A DNA stretch of 64,000 nucleotides from Caballeronia arvi. Lineage in GTDB: Bacteria; Pseudomonadota; Gammaproteobacteria; Burkholderiales; Burkholderiaceae. Positions within the stretch are counted from its first letter, which is position 1; the number at the start of each line of letters is the position of its first letter. Of this stretch, positions 45,576 through 57,100 are shown one piece after another. Where the stretch lies: the NCBI RefSeq assembly GCF_001544695.2, contig NZ_FCOM02000021.1:53803-117802 (forward strand), given 5' to 3'. The position numbers were made by a program, and so were the translations under genes. The notes under the pieces are model-generated. The model saw only the letters and a list, made by a program, of their open reading frames with translations. It searched no databases and had not been told where the DNA came from.

Positions 45576-46769
45576 ATGCTGGAAGGCATCAAGGTTCTGA
45601 GTTTCACCCATTTTCTGCAAGGGCCGGCGGCCGTGCAGATGCTGGCCGATGTCGGCGCCGACGTCATCAAGATCGAGCCGCCTGGCGGTGCGTTCGAGCG
45701 TAGCTGGACGGGCGCGGATGCGTTCGTCGAAGGCGTGAGCGTGTTCTTCCTGCTCGGCAACCGCAATCAGCGCAGCCTGTCGCTCGACCTGCGCGAGGAC
45801 GCCGCGCGAGAGATCGTGTGGCGGCTGATCCACGAGGCGGACGTGCTGATCGAGAACTACCGGCCCGGCGTGCTCGACAAGATGGGCTTCGGCTATGCGC
45901 AGGTTCACGAGGTCAATCCGCGGCTCGTGTATTGCTCGTGCACGGGATACGGCTCGTCCGGCCCTTATCTGAAACGCCCCGGTCAGGACTTGCTGCTGCA
46001 GGCGATGAGCGGCATGACGATGCTCTCGGGTGAAGCGGACTCGCCGCCGACGCCGGTCGGCTCGGCCATCGTCGATCAGCATGCGGCGGTGCTCGCGGCG
46101 TTCGGCGTCGTCGCCGCGTTGCAGGCGCGCGAACGGACGGGTGTCGGCACGCGGGTCGAGAGCAATCTGCTCAATGCGGCACTCGATCTGCAGATCGAAC
46201 CGTTCACGTACTACATGAACAAGGGACCGCTCTGGAAGCGCACGCAGCCGCCGACCGGCAGCCGCTTTCATCCCGCGCCTTATGGCGTGTATCGCACGCG
46301 CGACGGCTACATTGCGATGTCGCTCACGCCGACGCAAAAGCTCGCGGGCGCGCTGTCGGTTCCCGAACTGGCCGAATTCACGCATCCGAAGGACAACGTG
46401 CGGCGCCGCGAGGACATCAATCGACTCGTCTACGATGCGCTCAAGACGCGCACGACCGAAGAATGGATGCGCACGTTCGAAGAGCACGACATCTGGTTCG
46501 CGCCGGTCAACGATTACGAACAGGTCGAACGCGATCCGCAGGTCGAACACAACCAGATGATCATGCATCTCGACCATGACGAAGCCGGACCGGTGCGCCT
46601 GCTCGCGCATCCGGTGCGCTACGACGGCGAGGCGCCGCCGCTGCGCCGGCATCCGCCGCGTCAGGGACAACATACCCGCGAAGTGCTCGCGGAACTGGGA
46701 TACACGCCGGAACAGATCGACGACTACGTCGAACGCGGCATCGCATTGACTTCGAGGAGAAGCGCATGA
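45576..46769 (+). CDS. CaiB/BaiF family CoA transferase
   Basis: This 397-residue class III CoA transferase has the N-terminal block VLSFTHFLQGPAAVQMLADVGADVIKIEPP, ENYRPGVLDKMG, and GQDLLLQAMSGMT containing the predicted catalytic Asp138. The C-terminal segment WFAPVNDYEQVERDPQ is also typical. Enzymes of this family move CoA between carboxylates via a mixed anhydride. It lies 27 bp after the acyl-CoA dehydrogenase gene and overlaps the next MaoC gene by four bases (ATGA). Confidence 0.93.
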   Translation: MLEGIKVLSFTHFLQGPAAVQMLADVGADVIKIEPPGGAFERSWTGADAFVEGVSVFFLLGNRNQRSLSLDLREDAAREIVWRLIHEADVLIENYRPGVLDKMGFGYAQVHEVNPRLVYCSCTGYGSSGPYLKRPGQDLLLQAMSGMTMLSGEADSPPTPVGSAIVDQHAAVLAAFGVVAALQARERTGVGTRVESNLLNAALDLQIEPFTYYMNKGPLWKRTQPPTGSRFHPAPYGVYRTRDGYIAMSLTPTQKLAGALSVPELAEFTHPKDNVRRREDINRLVYDALKTRTTEEWMRTFEEHDIWFAPVNDYEQVERDPQVEHNQMIMHLDHDEAGPVRLLAHPVRYDGEAPPLRRHPPRQGQHTREVLAELGYTPEQIDDYVERGIALTSRRSA

Positions 46770-47239
46770 ACGCAAACACGCCGAATCTGCCGGGACTGCT
46801 CCGTTTCGACGATGTGGACATCGGCCGCACGCAAACGATCGTCCACACCGTCACGGAAGCCGAAGTGGATGCGTTCGGAAACCTGTCGGGCGACCTGAAT
46901 CCGCTGCACATGGAAGAAGCGTTCGCGGTACGCTCGCCGTTCGGCCGGCGCGTCGTGCACGGCCTGCTGACGGCGGCGCTAGTGTCCGCCGCGCACACCG
47001 AACTGACGGGGCCGGGCTTCGCGTATGTCGGACAGGAGCTGCGTTTTCTCGGTCCCGTTTATATCGGCGATACGGTCACGATCAACGTTTGCGTGGTCGA
47101 AAAGAAGCCCGCAAAGCGCATTCTCGTGATGGACACGACGGTGCGCAACCAGCAGGGACGCGTTGTGCTGAGCGGCCTGTCCGCGTTGAAGGAACTCCGC
47201 TTCGACCATGCGATCGCCGCGCGCACCGCGGCCGCATGA
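46766..47239 (+). CDS. MaoC-type (R)-enoyl-CoA hydratase-like protein, second copy
   Basis: This 157-residue protein has the MaoC motif FGNLSGDLNPLHMEEAFA (catalytic Asp and His), GRRVVHGLLTAALVS, and LRFLGPVYIGDTVTINV. Its ATG overlaps the CoA transferase stop. It differs clearly from the first MaoC copy, so the two probably act on different intermediates or form a heteromer. Confidence 0.92.
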   Translation: MNANTPNLPGLLRFDDVDIGRTQTIVHTVTEAEVDAFGNLSGDLNPLHMEEAFAVRSPFGRRVVHGLLTAALVSAAHTELTGPGFAYVGQELRFLGPVYIGDTVTINVCVVEKKPAKRILVMDTTVRNQQGRVVLSGLSALKELRFDHAIAARTAAA

Positions 47240-47378
47240 CGCCGCGGATCACGCGATGCATAGTGCAACTGCCAGTTACGGCGCGGGCCCGCGCGAGGCT
47301 ACACTCGCGAAGATGCCTTTTGCGCCGCAGCGCATACGCCATGAGGAAACCGTTGCGCCGCCGGACCGGAGGAGACAG

Positions 47379-48275
47379 GTGGATACCGCATGTTGCTGTC
47401 ACGTTCCTGTGATCAGGATCGACGACTATGAATATGGCGCACACGTCAAGTCGCCCGATTTTCATCTCGCGCCGATCGAAGCGCTGAAATCGACGCTGCC
47501 GTATCCGCATCGGCACGACTTCTATCACATGATGTGGGTCATCGCGGGCAGCGGTTCGCATGTGATCGACTCGGTGCGCTATGACGTGCGGCCGCACACG
47601 CTCTACTTCATGGCGCCGGGCAGCGTGCACGATCTCGATCTGTCCGCGGATACGCTCGGCTATTCGCTCAGTTTCTCTTCCGAGTTCTTCGCGTTCCGCG
47701 TGCAGAACCGGCACTCGGAAACCGACGTGCCCGTGTACGACTTCGAAAAGCTCGATCCGTGCCTCTTTCTGAGCGATGCGCAGGTGCGCGAACTCGCGCG
47801 CGTGATGGACGGCATTCGCCAGGAATACCATGAAGAGTCGGTGGGCTACACCGATGCGATCTGGGCCTATCTGCACGTCTTCCTGATCAAGGTCGCGCGC
47901 ATGTGCGACGCGGCCGCCATGCGCGACGCCGGCGCTTCGCGTAGCGTGCTGCTGTCGCGCCGCTTCAAGAGCCTGCTCGACAAGCACTTCCGTTCGGTAA
48001 ACGAAGCGTCCGATTACGCGCGTCTGCTCAACGTCACCGAACGCGCCCTCAATGAAGCGACGCGGCAGGCGCTGGGAAGCACCGCGCCCAAGCTCATTCG
48101 CGAGCGCGTGATGCTCGAAGCGAAGCGCCTGCTGCTCCACTCGGAAGTGAACATCGCCGAGATCGCCGCGATGCTTTCATTCGACGATCCCGCTTACTTC
48201 AGCCGGTGCTTTCGCAAGCACACGGGACGCTCGCCGATCGACTATCGGCGCAGCCTGGAAAAGCTCCATATCTGA
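47379..48275 (+). CDS. AraC-family transcriptional regulator
   Basis: The protein has 298 residues from a GTG at 47379, preceded by GGAGGAGA. An ATG at 47313 is also open but has no good binding site. The N-terminal part is a cupin-like effector domain (PYPHRHDFYHMMWVIAGSGSH, YFMAPGSVHDL). The C-terminal part has two helix-turn-helix units ending in the AraC signature IAEIAAMLSFDDPAYFSRCFRK and TGRSPIDYR. It may control the catabolic operon before it or the GH88 gene 102 bp after it. Confidence 0.88.
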   Translation: MDTACCCHVPVIRIDDYEYGAHVKSPDFHLAPIEALKSTLPYPHRHDFYHMMWVIAGSGSHVIDSVRYDVRPHTLYFMAPGSVHDLDLSADTLGYSLSFSSEFFAFRVQNRHSETDVPVYDFEKLDPCLFLSDAQVRELARVMDGIRQEYHEESVGYTDAIWAYLHVFLIKVARMCDAAAMRDAGASRSVLLSRRFKSLLDKHFRSVNEASDYARLLNVTERALNEATRQALGSTAPKLIRERVMLEAKRLLLHSEVNIAEIAAMLSFDDPAYFSRCFRKHTGRSPIDYRRSLEKLHI

Positions 48276-48377
48276 CGGGCTTTCGGCTTCTATCTCGCTG
48301 CAAGCCCTCTTTTTTTCTCGCGTCGACTGATCGCGCATTGCGCGCGTCAGCGTCATCGACGCATACAAGGAGACATC

Positions 48378-49598
48378 GTGTCCGAATCGAATTCAACGTC
48401 ATCCGTCACCGACGAACAGAAACTGCTCTTCAGGCGCATTCTCGACCGCACGGCTGCCAAAGTCGCGGCCGACGAACTGACGTTCGGCGTCGAGTTTCCA
48501 CAGGTCACCGGCCCCGACGGCGAATGGGTCAGGCTGCCCGCATCGCTGTCGGCCGGATACGACGGCGACGCCTGGAGCCACGGCAACTGGTTCTGCGGCT
48601 TCTGGGTGGGCTTGTTGCTGACGTCGTATCTTCATACCGGCGAGGCGCGCTTTCTCGAATGGGCGCGCGGGCGCATGCGCCTCGTCGAGCAGCGCGCGCA
48701 CGATCCGAACACACATGACATCGGCTTCATCTTCGACAGCAGCGCCGTGCCGGGCCATCACGTGACCGGCGATGCGTGGTTCGCGAATATCGCGCTCGAA
48801 GCCGCCGACAAGCTGCGGGCACGCCTCGTCACGACGCGCTCCGGCGCGTACATCGCGTCGTGGGGACCGCTGTCGGACCCGCGCGGGCGCAGCGCATCGG
48901 CGATCGATACGATGGCGAATCTGTCGCTGCTCTACTGGGCCGCCGATTACGCGGACGACGGCAGCTATCGCCACGCCGCCGACGCCCACGCGGAGATGAC
49001 CGCGCGCGCCTTCGTGCGCGCCGACGACTCGACGTATCACGCCGTCGAATACGATCTCGCGAGCGGTGCGCGCAAGCGCGGCTACACGTTTCAGGGCGCG
49101 TTCGACGAATCGGCATGGAGCCGCGGTCAGGCCTGGGCGATCTACGGCTACGTGAATTCCGCGCGCGAAACGGGCAAGCGGGCGTATCTGGATCTGGCCG
49201 AACGGCTCGCCGACTATTATCTGCGCCGGCTCGAAGGACGTCAGGTGCCGCCGTGGGACTTCGACGCGACCGGCCGCGACGCGGAGATCAAGGACACGGC
49301 GGCGGCGGCCATCGTCGCATCGGCGCTCATCGAAATGGCGCGCATTCATCCTGACGAGCAGGCCGCTCGCAAGTGGGAACGCCACGGTGGCGCGATGCTC
49401 GAAGCGCTCTGCCGCGACGAATTCACGAAGGACGGCCAGCACGGGCTTCTGCATAACTCTTGCTATTCGAAGCCGCATGGGATCGGCGTGGATGGTGCGA
49501 CGATGTTCGGCGATTTCTTCTTCGTCGAAGCGCTTTGCCGCGTAATTCATCCCGGCCGGCTGAGGCCGCTCGACGATCCGCGCATTCCCCTCGCGTGA
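48378..49598 (+). CDS. Glycoside hydrolase family 88-like protein
   Basis: This 406-residue alpha/alpha-barrel protein has the GH88 hallmarks WSHGNWFCGFWVG, THDIGFIFDS (Asp114), SAIDTMANLSLLYWA (Asp177), FDESAWSRGQAWAIYGY, and DTAAAAIVASALIEMA near the end. GH88 enzymes hydrolyse unsaturated uronic acids from oligosaccharides released by lyases. It starts at GTG 48378 with AAGGAGA upstream and has no signal peptide, so it is cytoplasmic. No polysaccharide lyase or uronate transporter gene is visible nearby. Confidence 0.88.
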   Translation: MSESNSTSSVTDEQKLLFRRILDRTAAKVAADELTFGVEFPQVTGPDGEWVRLPASLSAGYDGDAWSHGNWFCGFWVGLLLTSYLHTGEARFLEWARGRMRLVEQRAHDPNTHDIGFIFDSSAVPGHHVTGDAWFANIALEAADKLRARLVTTRSGAYIASWGPLSDPRGRSASAIDTMANLSLLYWAADYADDGSYRHAADAHAEMTARAFVRADDSTYHAVEYDLASGARKRGYTFQGAFDESAWSRGQAWAIYGYVNSARETGKRAYLDLAERLADYYLRRLEGRQVPPWDFDATGRDAEIKDTAAAAIVASALIEMARIHPDEQAARKWERHGGAMLEALCRDEFTKDGQHGLLHNSCYSKPHGIGVDGATMFGDFFFVEALCRVIHPGRLRPLDDPRIPLA

Positions 49599-49661
49599 AA
49601 CGTTTCTTATCGATGCGGGGCGCGAGCGCACAGGACTGACAAGTCCGCTCGTGCCCTTCGA

Positions 49662-49686
49662 CGCGCGACTTCGCGCGATTTTCCTT
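49662..49686 (+). terminator. Hairpin-T terminator after the GH88 gene
   Basis: CGCGCG (49662-49667) and CGCGCG (49672-49677) flank a 4-base loop and are followed by ATTTTCCTT. A second, bulged hairpin (about 49621-49655, GGACT/AGTCC core) lies just before it. Together they should separate the GH88 transcript from the NRPS-3 locus. Confidence 0.55.
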
Positions 49687-49848
49687 GATCCGCATTCCAA
49701 GCCGATATTTAATAGCCTTGCATTCCTCACGTCGTATCGCAAGGCGCTCATCGCGTCCGTTTTTCTCCCCCGCGATGCCTAATTCATTGCTAACTCCCGG
49801 CGCCTATATTTCGTTGCAATCCGAAGCACGAACGAAGGGAGCAACAGC

Positions 49849-50031
49849 GTGGACAACCCATTCGACGACGAACAAGGCACGTTCTGTGTCTTGATCAATC
49901 AATTGCGGCAGCGCTCGCTATGGCCCGCTCATCTCGACGTTCCGGACGGCTGGAAAGTGGAGCATCCAGGTAGTTCTCGCATGCAATGCCTGGACTACAT
50001 CGAAAAGCATTGGATCGATCCGCGGTCCTGA
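49849..50031 (+). CDS. MbtH-like NRPS accessory protein, second copy
   Basis: This 60-residue protein starts at GTG 49849 with AAGGGAG eight bases upstream. Hallmarks: NPFDDE, RSLWPAH, PDGW and CLDYIEKHWIDPR. The last is a variant of the usual NWTDIRP signature. It is the first gene of the NRPS-3 locus, 25 bp before the oxygenase-like gene, and probably supports the A domains of NRPS-3. Its sequence is clearly different from the copy at 26135. Confidence 0.92.
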   Translation: MDNPFDDEQGTFCVLINQLRQRSLWPAHLDVPDGWKVEHPGSSRMQCLDYIEKHWIDPRS

Positions 50032-50056
50032 TGAACCTCGATCTGGGAGTGGGAAA

Positions 50057-50953
50057 ATGGCAAACCGCATCGTGAAAGTTATCGATCTCGTTCCGGGGCG
50101 GAGTGTGCAGCTTCCGTCCATAGAAAATGAAACGCTCGGAAACGGGCAATTCTGGAGTGACAATGTCTGCGCACAGGAACCTATTGTTATCAGACATGCT
50201 GTCCGGGATTGGCCCGCGCTCAGGAAATGGGGAACGCCAGGTTATCTCGAAGCATTGACGGACCGTGAAGTCGGCGTATCGGATGCATTCAATGCTTCAC
50301 CCACCGGCCTCTGGTATCAAAATCTACCGAAGCTGAATCTGGATCAGGCGATCTCGCGTCTGCGCAATGCCGGACCGGACGAGACGCATGCGATCCGCTC
50401 GCTGCCGATCCCGCCGGAGTGGAAACCCGATCTCGGCCATTACGATTTTCTCGATGCGAAGCGCGATCAGCCGCCGCGCGTGTATGCGCAAGACCGGCTT
50501 TTCATCTACCGGAATGCGTCGACAGAATGGCATTACCATACGACCGACGAAACGCTGACCACACAGCTTCTCGGCACGAAGCGCATCTCCATGTTCAAGC
50601 TTTCCAGTGAAGACTGGCAAGCCTATGCCGTGCCGATCAAGTCCAATCTGCACCACATGGATGACGGGGCGCGTTTCTTTCCCGCGGATCGCGCGCTGAC
50701 GAAATTCGAAGCGACTCTGGAACCCGGCGACGTTCTCTATATTCCGCCGTTCTGGTGGCATGGCGTCGATCCCGCCGATACCGATTTCGGCATCACACTC
50801 GCGCATTGTTTCAGAACCCCGCTCAATCGCATCGGCTCGTTGAGCGACCCCGCCGTGAAAGACGTGATCCGGGCACAGCAAAGCGTCATGCTGGCGTTTC
50901 GCATGAGAGCGTTCGTCGCGCTCGGTTCTCTTTCCCGGCTCGTTACTTCCTGA
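50057..50953 (+). CDS. JmjC/cupin-8-like (Fe/2-oxoglutarate-type) oxygenase
   Basis: This 298-residue protein has the C-terminal JmjC/cupin-8 block GDVLYIPPFWWHGVDP, which supplies the distal metal His (His235). The first metal motif, usually His-X-Asp/Glu, reads WHYHTTDE (His159, His161, with acidic residues three to four positions later), so the carboxylate ligand is shifted or missing. The segment TQLLGTKRISMFKL after it matches the family's usual spacing. Such enzymes hydroxylate amino-acid side chains. Between an MbtH gene and NRPS-3, it is a candidate for modifying one of that peptide's monomers, for example Asp or Gln. No signal peptide is seen. Confidence 0.8.
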   Translation: MANRIVKVIDLVPGRSVQLPSIENETLGNGQFWSDNVCAQEPIVIRHAVRDWPALRKWGTPGYLEALTDREVGVSDAFNASPTGLWYQNLPKLNLDQAISRLRNAGPDETHAIRSLPIPPEWKPDLGHYDFLDAKRDQPPRVYAQDRLFIYRNASTEWHYHTTDETLTTQLLGTKRISMFKLSSEDWQAYAVPIKSNLHHMDDGARFFPADRALTKFEATLEPGDVLYIPPFWWHGVDPADTDFGITLAHCFRTPLNRIGSLSDPAVKDVIRAQQSVMLAFRMRAFVALGSLSRLVTS

Positions 50954-51103
50954 AGTTTCTTATTCGAACACGCAAGGATCTGTGCCAGGTGGAACCGCGC
51001 GCCAACGCGCGTGCCTTTCTTCCGCGATTCCTGGTGACGATGTCCTTGACCATCGGTTATCGGGGCACGCACGCATGCGTGCTCTCCTCAACGGATTGAT
51101 GCC

Positions 51104-54100
51104 ATGCTCAGCCTTCCCCTCGCTCCCGCTCAATCGGGCATCTTCTTTCGACAGCAACTCGATCTGCGCGATCCGCGCTTCAACCTCGCGCAACTGACGG
51201 AGATCATCGGACCGCTCGATGTCGAGGTGCTTCAGTCCGCTTTGCGTCAGACGATCGACGAAGCGGAGGGCATGCGCGTGCGCCTGCTCGTTACGGACGG
51301 CCTGCCGCATCAGGCGGTGCCCGACGAAGCCTCGAATTTCACGCTCCGCATAGTCGATGTCAGCGATGCGCCCGATCCGATGGAAGCGATCGATCGCGAC
51401 GTGAAGGCAGCGCTCGCCACGGCTTTCGATCTCGGTCACTGGCCGCTCTTCGATGGTCAGCTTTTTCAGGCCGGCCCTACGCGCTTCTTTCTCTTTCAAC
51501 GCATTCACCATATTGCGTTCGATGGTTATTCTTTCCTGCTTTTCACGCAGCGCCTCGCAGCGGTGTATTCGGCGCTGATCGAGAAACGCGAGCCCGCGCC
51601 CTGCGGCTGGGGACGCCTCGCCGATCTGCTCGACAACGACGCCGCCTATCGCGCGTCCAGCGCGTTCGAAAACGATCAGCGCTTCTGGCGCGATTATCTG
51701 GAGAATTGCCCCGAGCCCGTGATCCTCGCCGAATGTATGGCGCACGAGCCGATTCAGGCGGGCGCGCATACGCAGGCGATCGCGCACATGCGTCTGTCGC
51801 CGGAAACGACCGCTCGCATGCGTCAGATGGCCGAGCGCAATGGCACGACCTGGCCGCAGATCATGACGGCGGTCATGGCCGCGTATGTCGCGCGTCTGAG
51901 CGGCCAGCCCGAAGTCGTGCTCGGCCTGCCGGTCACGGCGCGGGTCGGACGACTGGCGAGAAACGTTCCGGGCATGTCGTCCAATGCGCTGCCGCTGCGC
52001 GCGGTCGTGGATGAACGCACGACCATCACTGCCCTGCTCGACGCCGTATCGCGGCAAAGCCGCCGCGTGCTGCGTCACCAGCGCTATCGCGTGAAGGACA
52101 TCCGGCGCGATGTGGGACGCATCGAATCCGACCGGCCGCTCTTCGGTCCCACCGTGAACATCATGCCCGAGTACAGCCGCGCGCTGGATTTCGCCGGGTG
52201 CCGGATCGTGTCGAATCGCTCGTTTTACGGCACGCCCGACGATCTCGCGCTGATCGTGCATGACGAGGGCGATGAACTCGGCATCGAACTGATGTTCGAT
52301 GGCAATCCGTCGCTCTATACGCCCGAAGCCGTCGATGCCCATGCGCGCCGCTTCACGCGTTTGCTCGAACAGACGCTCGACCGGCCCGATGCGCCGCTGC
52401 ACTCGTTCGAGCTCGTGCTGCCCGAGAGACAGGCCTTGCTGGAACGCTGGAACGACACGGCCTCCCCGTATCCCGAGCATTTGTGCATTCATCAGCGCTT
52501 CGAGCAGCAGGTCCGGCTCACGCCCGATGCGATCGCGCTCGTCTGCGATGACGAGTCGCTCACGTTCGCGCAGGTCAACGAACGAGCCAACCGGCTTGCA
52601 CATCGTCTGATCGCGCTGGGTGTGCGTCCGGAAGATCGCGTGGCGCTGTGCATGGAACGCGGCATCGGCGCGATCGTCGCGCTGTTCGCGATCCTCAAGT
52701 CCGGAGGCGCTTATATCCCGCTCGATCCGGCGTATCCGGGCGAGCGCCTGAGCTACATTCTCGGCGATGCCGCGCCGCTCTTGCTCGTCGCCGATGCCGC
52801 CGGCCGTCGCGCACTGGGCGACGTGGGCGCGCTCCGCGTGATCGATCCCGATGCATCGCCCGATGACGCCGTCTCGCACGACGATCCACATGTGCCTGGC
52901 CTCGCCTCGCATCATCTGGCCTATGCGATCTATACCTCAGGTTCGACGGGCAAGCCCAAGGGCGTGATGGTCGAGCATCGCCATGTGATGAATCTGCATC
53001 ACGCATTGCACGCGACGGTATTCGCGCATTGCGCCCCGCACGCGAGCGTGACGCTGAACGCCAGCATCGCGTTCGATGCCTCGGTGCAAAACCTCACTGC
53101 ATTGCTGGGCGGGCATCGGCTGATCATCGTTCCCGCCGATGTGCGCACCGATGCGATGGCGCTCGTCGACTTTCTCGATACCGCCGGCATCGACGTATTC
53201 GACTGCACGCCGACGCAGCTCGAATCGCTGTTCTCCGCGGGTCTGCTCGAACAACGGCAGTCGCCGCTGACGGTGCTCGTCGGCGGCGAACCGCTCACGC
53301 CGCAGACGTGGAGCCGTCTCGCCCATGCGCAACAGATTCGCGCGTTCAACGTCTATGGCCCGACCGAGTGCACGGTGGATGCGACCGTCGCGGAGATCAC
53401 GACTCGACAGACGCAGCCTGTCATCGGCAAGCCGCTCGCCAACACGCGCACCTATGTGCTCGATGCGCGGCGTCGCGTCGTGCCGCCGGGTGCGGTGGGC
53501 GAACTGTATATCGGTGGAGCGGGCGTGTCGCGCGGCTATCTGAACCGGCCCGAGCTCACTGCGGAGCGCTTCCTCGACGATCCGTTCGTGCCCGGCGCGC
53601 GCATGTACCGTACCGGCGACCTCGCGCGCTTTCATCTCGACGGCAACATCGAATTTCTCGGCCGCAACGATCTTCAGATCAAGATTCGCGGCTTCCGTAT
53701 CGAGCCGGGTGAGATCGAGTCACAGATCGCGAGTCATCCGGCCGTGCGCGATGCCGTGGTCATCGCGCGTGCGCGCACGCCAGGCTCGCAGGATCAGCAG
53801 TTGATCGCCTATGTCACCGCCACCGACGAGTTCGGCATCGACGCAAGCGAACTGCGCGAGCATTTGAGCTCGCGCCTGCCGGACTACATGACGCCCGCCG
53901 CGTTCGTCACGCTCGATGCGCTGCCGCTCACGCCCAGCGGCAAGCTCGATCGGCGCGCGCTGCCCGATCCGCAAGCCGATGCCTTTGCGCTGCGCCCCTT
54001 CGAAGCGCCGCGAGATCAGACCGAAGCCGCGCTCGCGCAACTGTGGGCCGAGTTGCTCGGCATCGAACGAGTCGGCAGGCATGACAACTTCTTCGCGCTC

Positions 54101-57100
54101 GGCGGGCATTCGCTGCTCGCGGTGACGCTCATCGAGCGGATGCGGCGCATCGGTCTGCAAGCCAGCGTGCGCGATCTTTTCGCCACGCCCGTGCTCAGCG
54201 CATTCGCCGACGCGATCGATTACGCCGCGCCGAAAGCCGACATCGTCGTTCCGCCCAATGCCATCACTTCGGATTGCGAATCGATCACGCCAGACATGCT
54301 GCCGCTGATCGAACTGACGCAGGCGGATATCGATCGTATCGTCGGACGCATGCCTGGCGGCATCGGCAATGTGCAGGACATTTATGCGCTCGCACCGTTG
54401 CAGGAAGGCATTTTGTTTCACCACATGCTGACGACCGAAGGCGATCCGTATCTGCAGACGGCGCGCCTCGCGTTCGACACCCGCGCGCGTCTCGATGCGT
54501 GGCTCGACGCATTGCAGCAGGTCGTCGAACGGCATGACATTCTGCGCACCGCTTTCATTCACGAAGGCGTCACCACGCCCGCGCAGGTGGTGCTGCGTCA
54601 TGCGCCCGTGAAGATCGACGAGATCGAGACCGATCCCCCGCGGGGGTCCGTGATCGACCATCTCGCGCGCCATTTCGATGCGCGCACGCAACGCCTCGAC
54701 CTTGCCCGTGCGCCGCTGCTGCATATCGCGATCGCGCATGAAGCCGATAGCGAGCGCTGGCTCATGCAACTGAACTGGCATCACCTGATCGGCGATCATG
54801 CGACGCTGGAAGTGATGCATGCGGAAATTGGCGCGATCCTCGACGGGCGCGGCCATTCGCTCGGCGCGGCCCAGCCGTTCCGCGATCTCGTCGCACAGGC
54901 GCGGCTCGGTGCGAGTCAGGAAGCGCATGAAGCGTTCTTCCGCGACATGCTCGCCGATGTCAGCGAGCCCACGCTGCCCTTCGGCTTCACCGACGTTCAC
55001 CATGACGGATCTACCGTCGCCGAAGCGCGCGTGACGCTGCCCGCCGCGTTGAACACGCGTCTGCGCACGCAGGCGCGACACATCGGCGTGAGCCTCGCGA
55101 GCCTGTGTCATCTCGCATGGGCGCGCGTGCTGAGCGCTGGCAGCGCGCTCGATTCCGATGGACGCATCGTGTTCGGCACTGTGCTGCTCGGGCGCATGCA
55201 GGCTGGCGTCGATCAGGCCTTGGGATTGTTGATCAACACGCTGCCGATTCGCCTCGACGTGAACGATGCATCGGTCGCCGACAGCGTGCGTCACACGCAT
55301 GAACGTCTCGCCGCTTTATTGCAGCATCAGCATGCGCCACTCGCGCTCGCCCAGCGCTGCAGCGGCGTTGCGGCTCCCGCGCCGCTCTTCAACGCGTTGC
55401 TGAACTATCGCCACAATCAAGGCTCCGCCGATGAGCATGAGGCCTTCGACGGCATCGAGCTTCTCGGTGCGGAAGAGCGCACGAACTATCCGCTGACGCT
55501 CTCCGTCGATGACAACGGCGACAGCCTCGGACTCACGGCGCAGACCGTCACGCCTCTGTCGCCCGAGCAGTTGTGCGGGTATATGGAACAGGCGCTTGCG
55601 AGCCTCGCACAAACGCTCGAAGAAGCGCCTCAGACGCCGGTCAATCAACTCGATGTGCTGCCGCCCGACACGCGCAACTTGCTCGTGAAGACGTGGAACG
55701 ATACGACCGCGTCTTATCCGGCGGATCTGTGCATCCATCAGTTGTTCGAGCAACAGGCACGGCGTGTGCCGGATGCCATCGCACTCGTCTTCGAGGACGA
55801 GTCGCTCACGTATGCGCAACTCAATGCGCGCGCCAACCGGCTTGCCCATCATCTGATCGCGCTGGGCGTCTGCCCTGAAGATCGGGTGGCGTTGTGCATG
55901 GAGCGAGGCATCGGCCTGATGGTTTCGCTGCTGGCGATACTGAAGGCAGGCGGCGCGTATGTGCCGCTCGATCCGGCTTACTCGGGCGAACGCCTGAGCC
56001 ATATCCTCATCGACTCGACGCCCCGCCTCCTGATCGCCGATGCAGCTGGCCGCGAAGCGCTCGGCGACACGGGAACGCTCACCGTGCTCGATCCCGATGC
56101 ACCGCTCGATGACGCGCTTTCGCAGGACGATCCGCAAACGCCTGTCGCTCCGCCGCATCTCGCTTATGTGATCTACACGTCCGGTTCGACCGGCAAGCCC
56201 AAGGGCGTGATGGTCGAGCATGCGCAGATCGTCCGTCTGTTCGACGCGACGCAGGACTGGTTCGGTTTCGACGAACGCGATGTCTGGTGCCTGTTCCACT
56301 CGTTCGCCTTCGATTTCTCGGTATGGGAAATGTGGGGCGCGCTGCGTTATGGCGGCAAGCTGGTGATCGTGCCGCAGCATGTGGCCCGGTTCGCGCCGGA
56401 CTTCCTGCGTCTGCTTCAGCAAGAGGGCGTCACCGTTCTTAATCAGACGCCGAGCGCGTTTCGTGCGCTGATTCAGGCGCAGGAGACCAACGACGCGCCC
56501 ACTGCGCTGCGTTACGTGATCTTCGGTGGCGAGGCGTTGAATCCGTCGATGCTCGAGCCGTGGTACGCGCGTCATTCGGACCAGAAGCCGCGACTCATCA
56601 ACATGTACGGCATCACCGAGACGACCGTGCATGTGACCTACCGGCCGCTGACGCGCGAGGATTGCGCGGACGGCAACAGTCCGATCGGCGTTCGGATTCC
56701 CGATCTGTCGATCTATCTGCTCGATGCGCAACGTCGGCTCGCGCCTGTCGGCGCGGTGGGCGAGTTGTACGTCGGTGGCGCGGGTGTGGCGCGTGGTTAT
56801 CTCAATCGGCCGGAACTGACCGCAGAGCGCTTTATCGACGATCCCTTCGTTCCCGGCGCGCGTCTTTATCGCACGGGTGATCTCGGACGCTATCGGCCCG
56901 ATGGCAGTCTGGAGTTCTTCGGGCGCAACGATCATCAGGTGAAGATTCGTGGATTTCGTATCGAGCTTGGTGAGATCGAAGCGCAACTCGCCAGTCATCC
57001 GGCGGTGCGTGAGGCTGTGGTCATCGCGCGTGCGCGGCATGAGGGGACGCAGGATCAGCAGCTCATAGCCTATTTCACGCTGGTTTCCGAGGTCGACGCT

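Noticed and set aside
32510..47239. Carnitine/crotonobetaine (cai) operon
   Set aside because: Individual enzyme types match, but gene order, transporter types and the MaoC genes do not; the substrate cannot be named.
51099..51104. Alternative ATG at 51099 as the NRPS-3 start
   Set aside because: It is not in the NRPS frame; the ATG at 51104 is the only in-frame start after the preceding stop.
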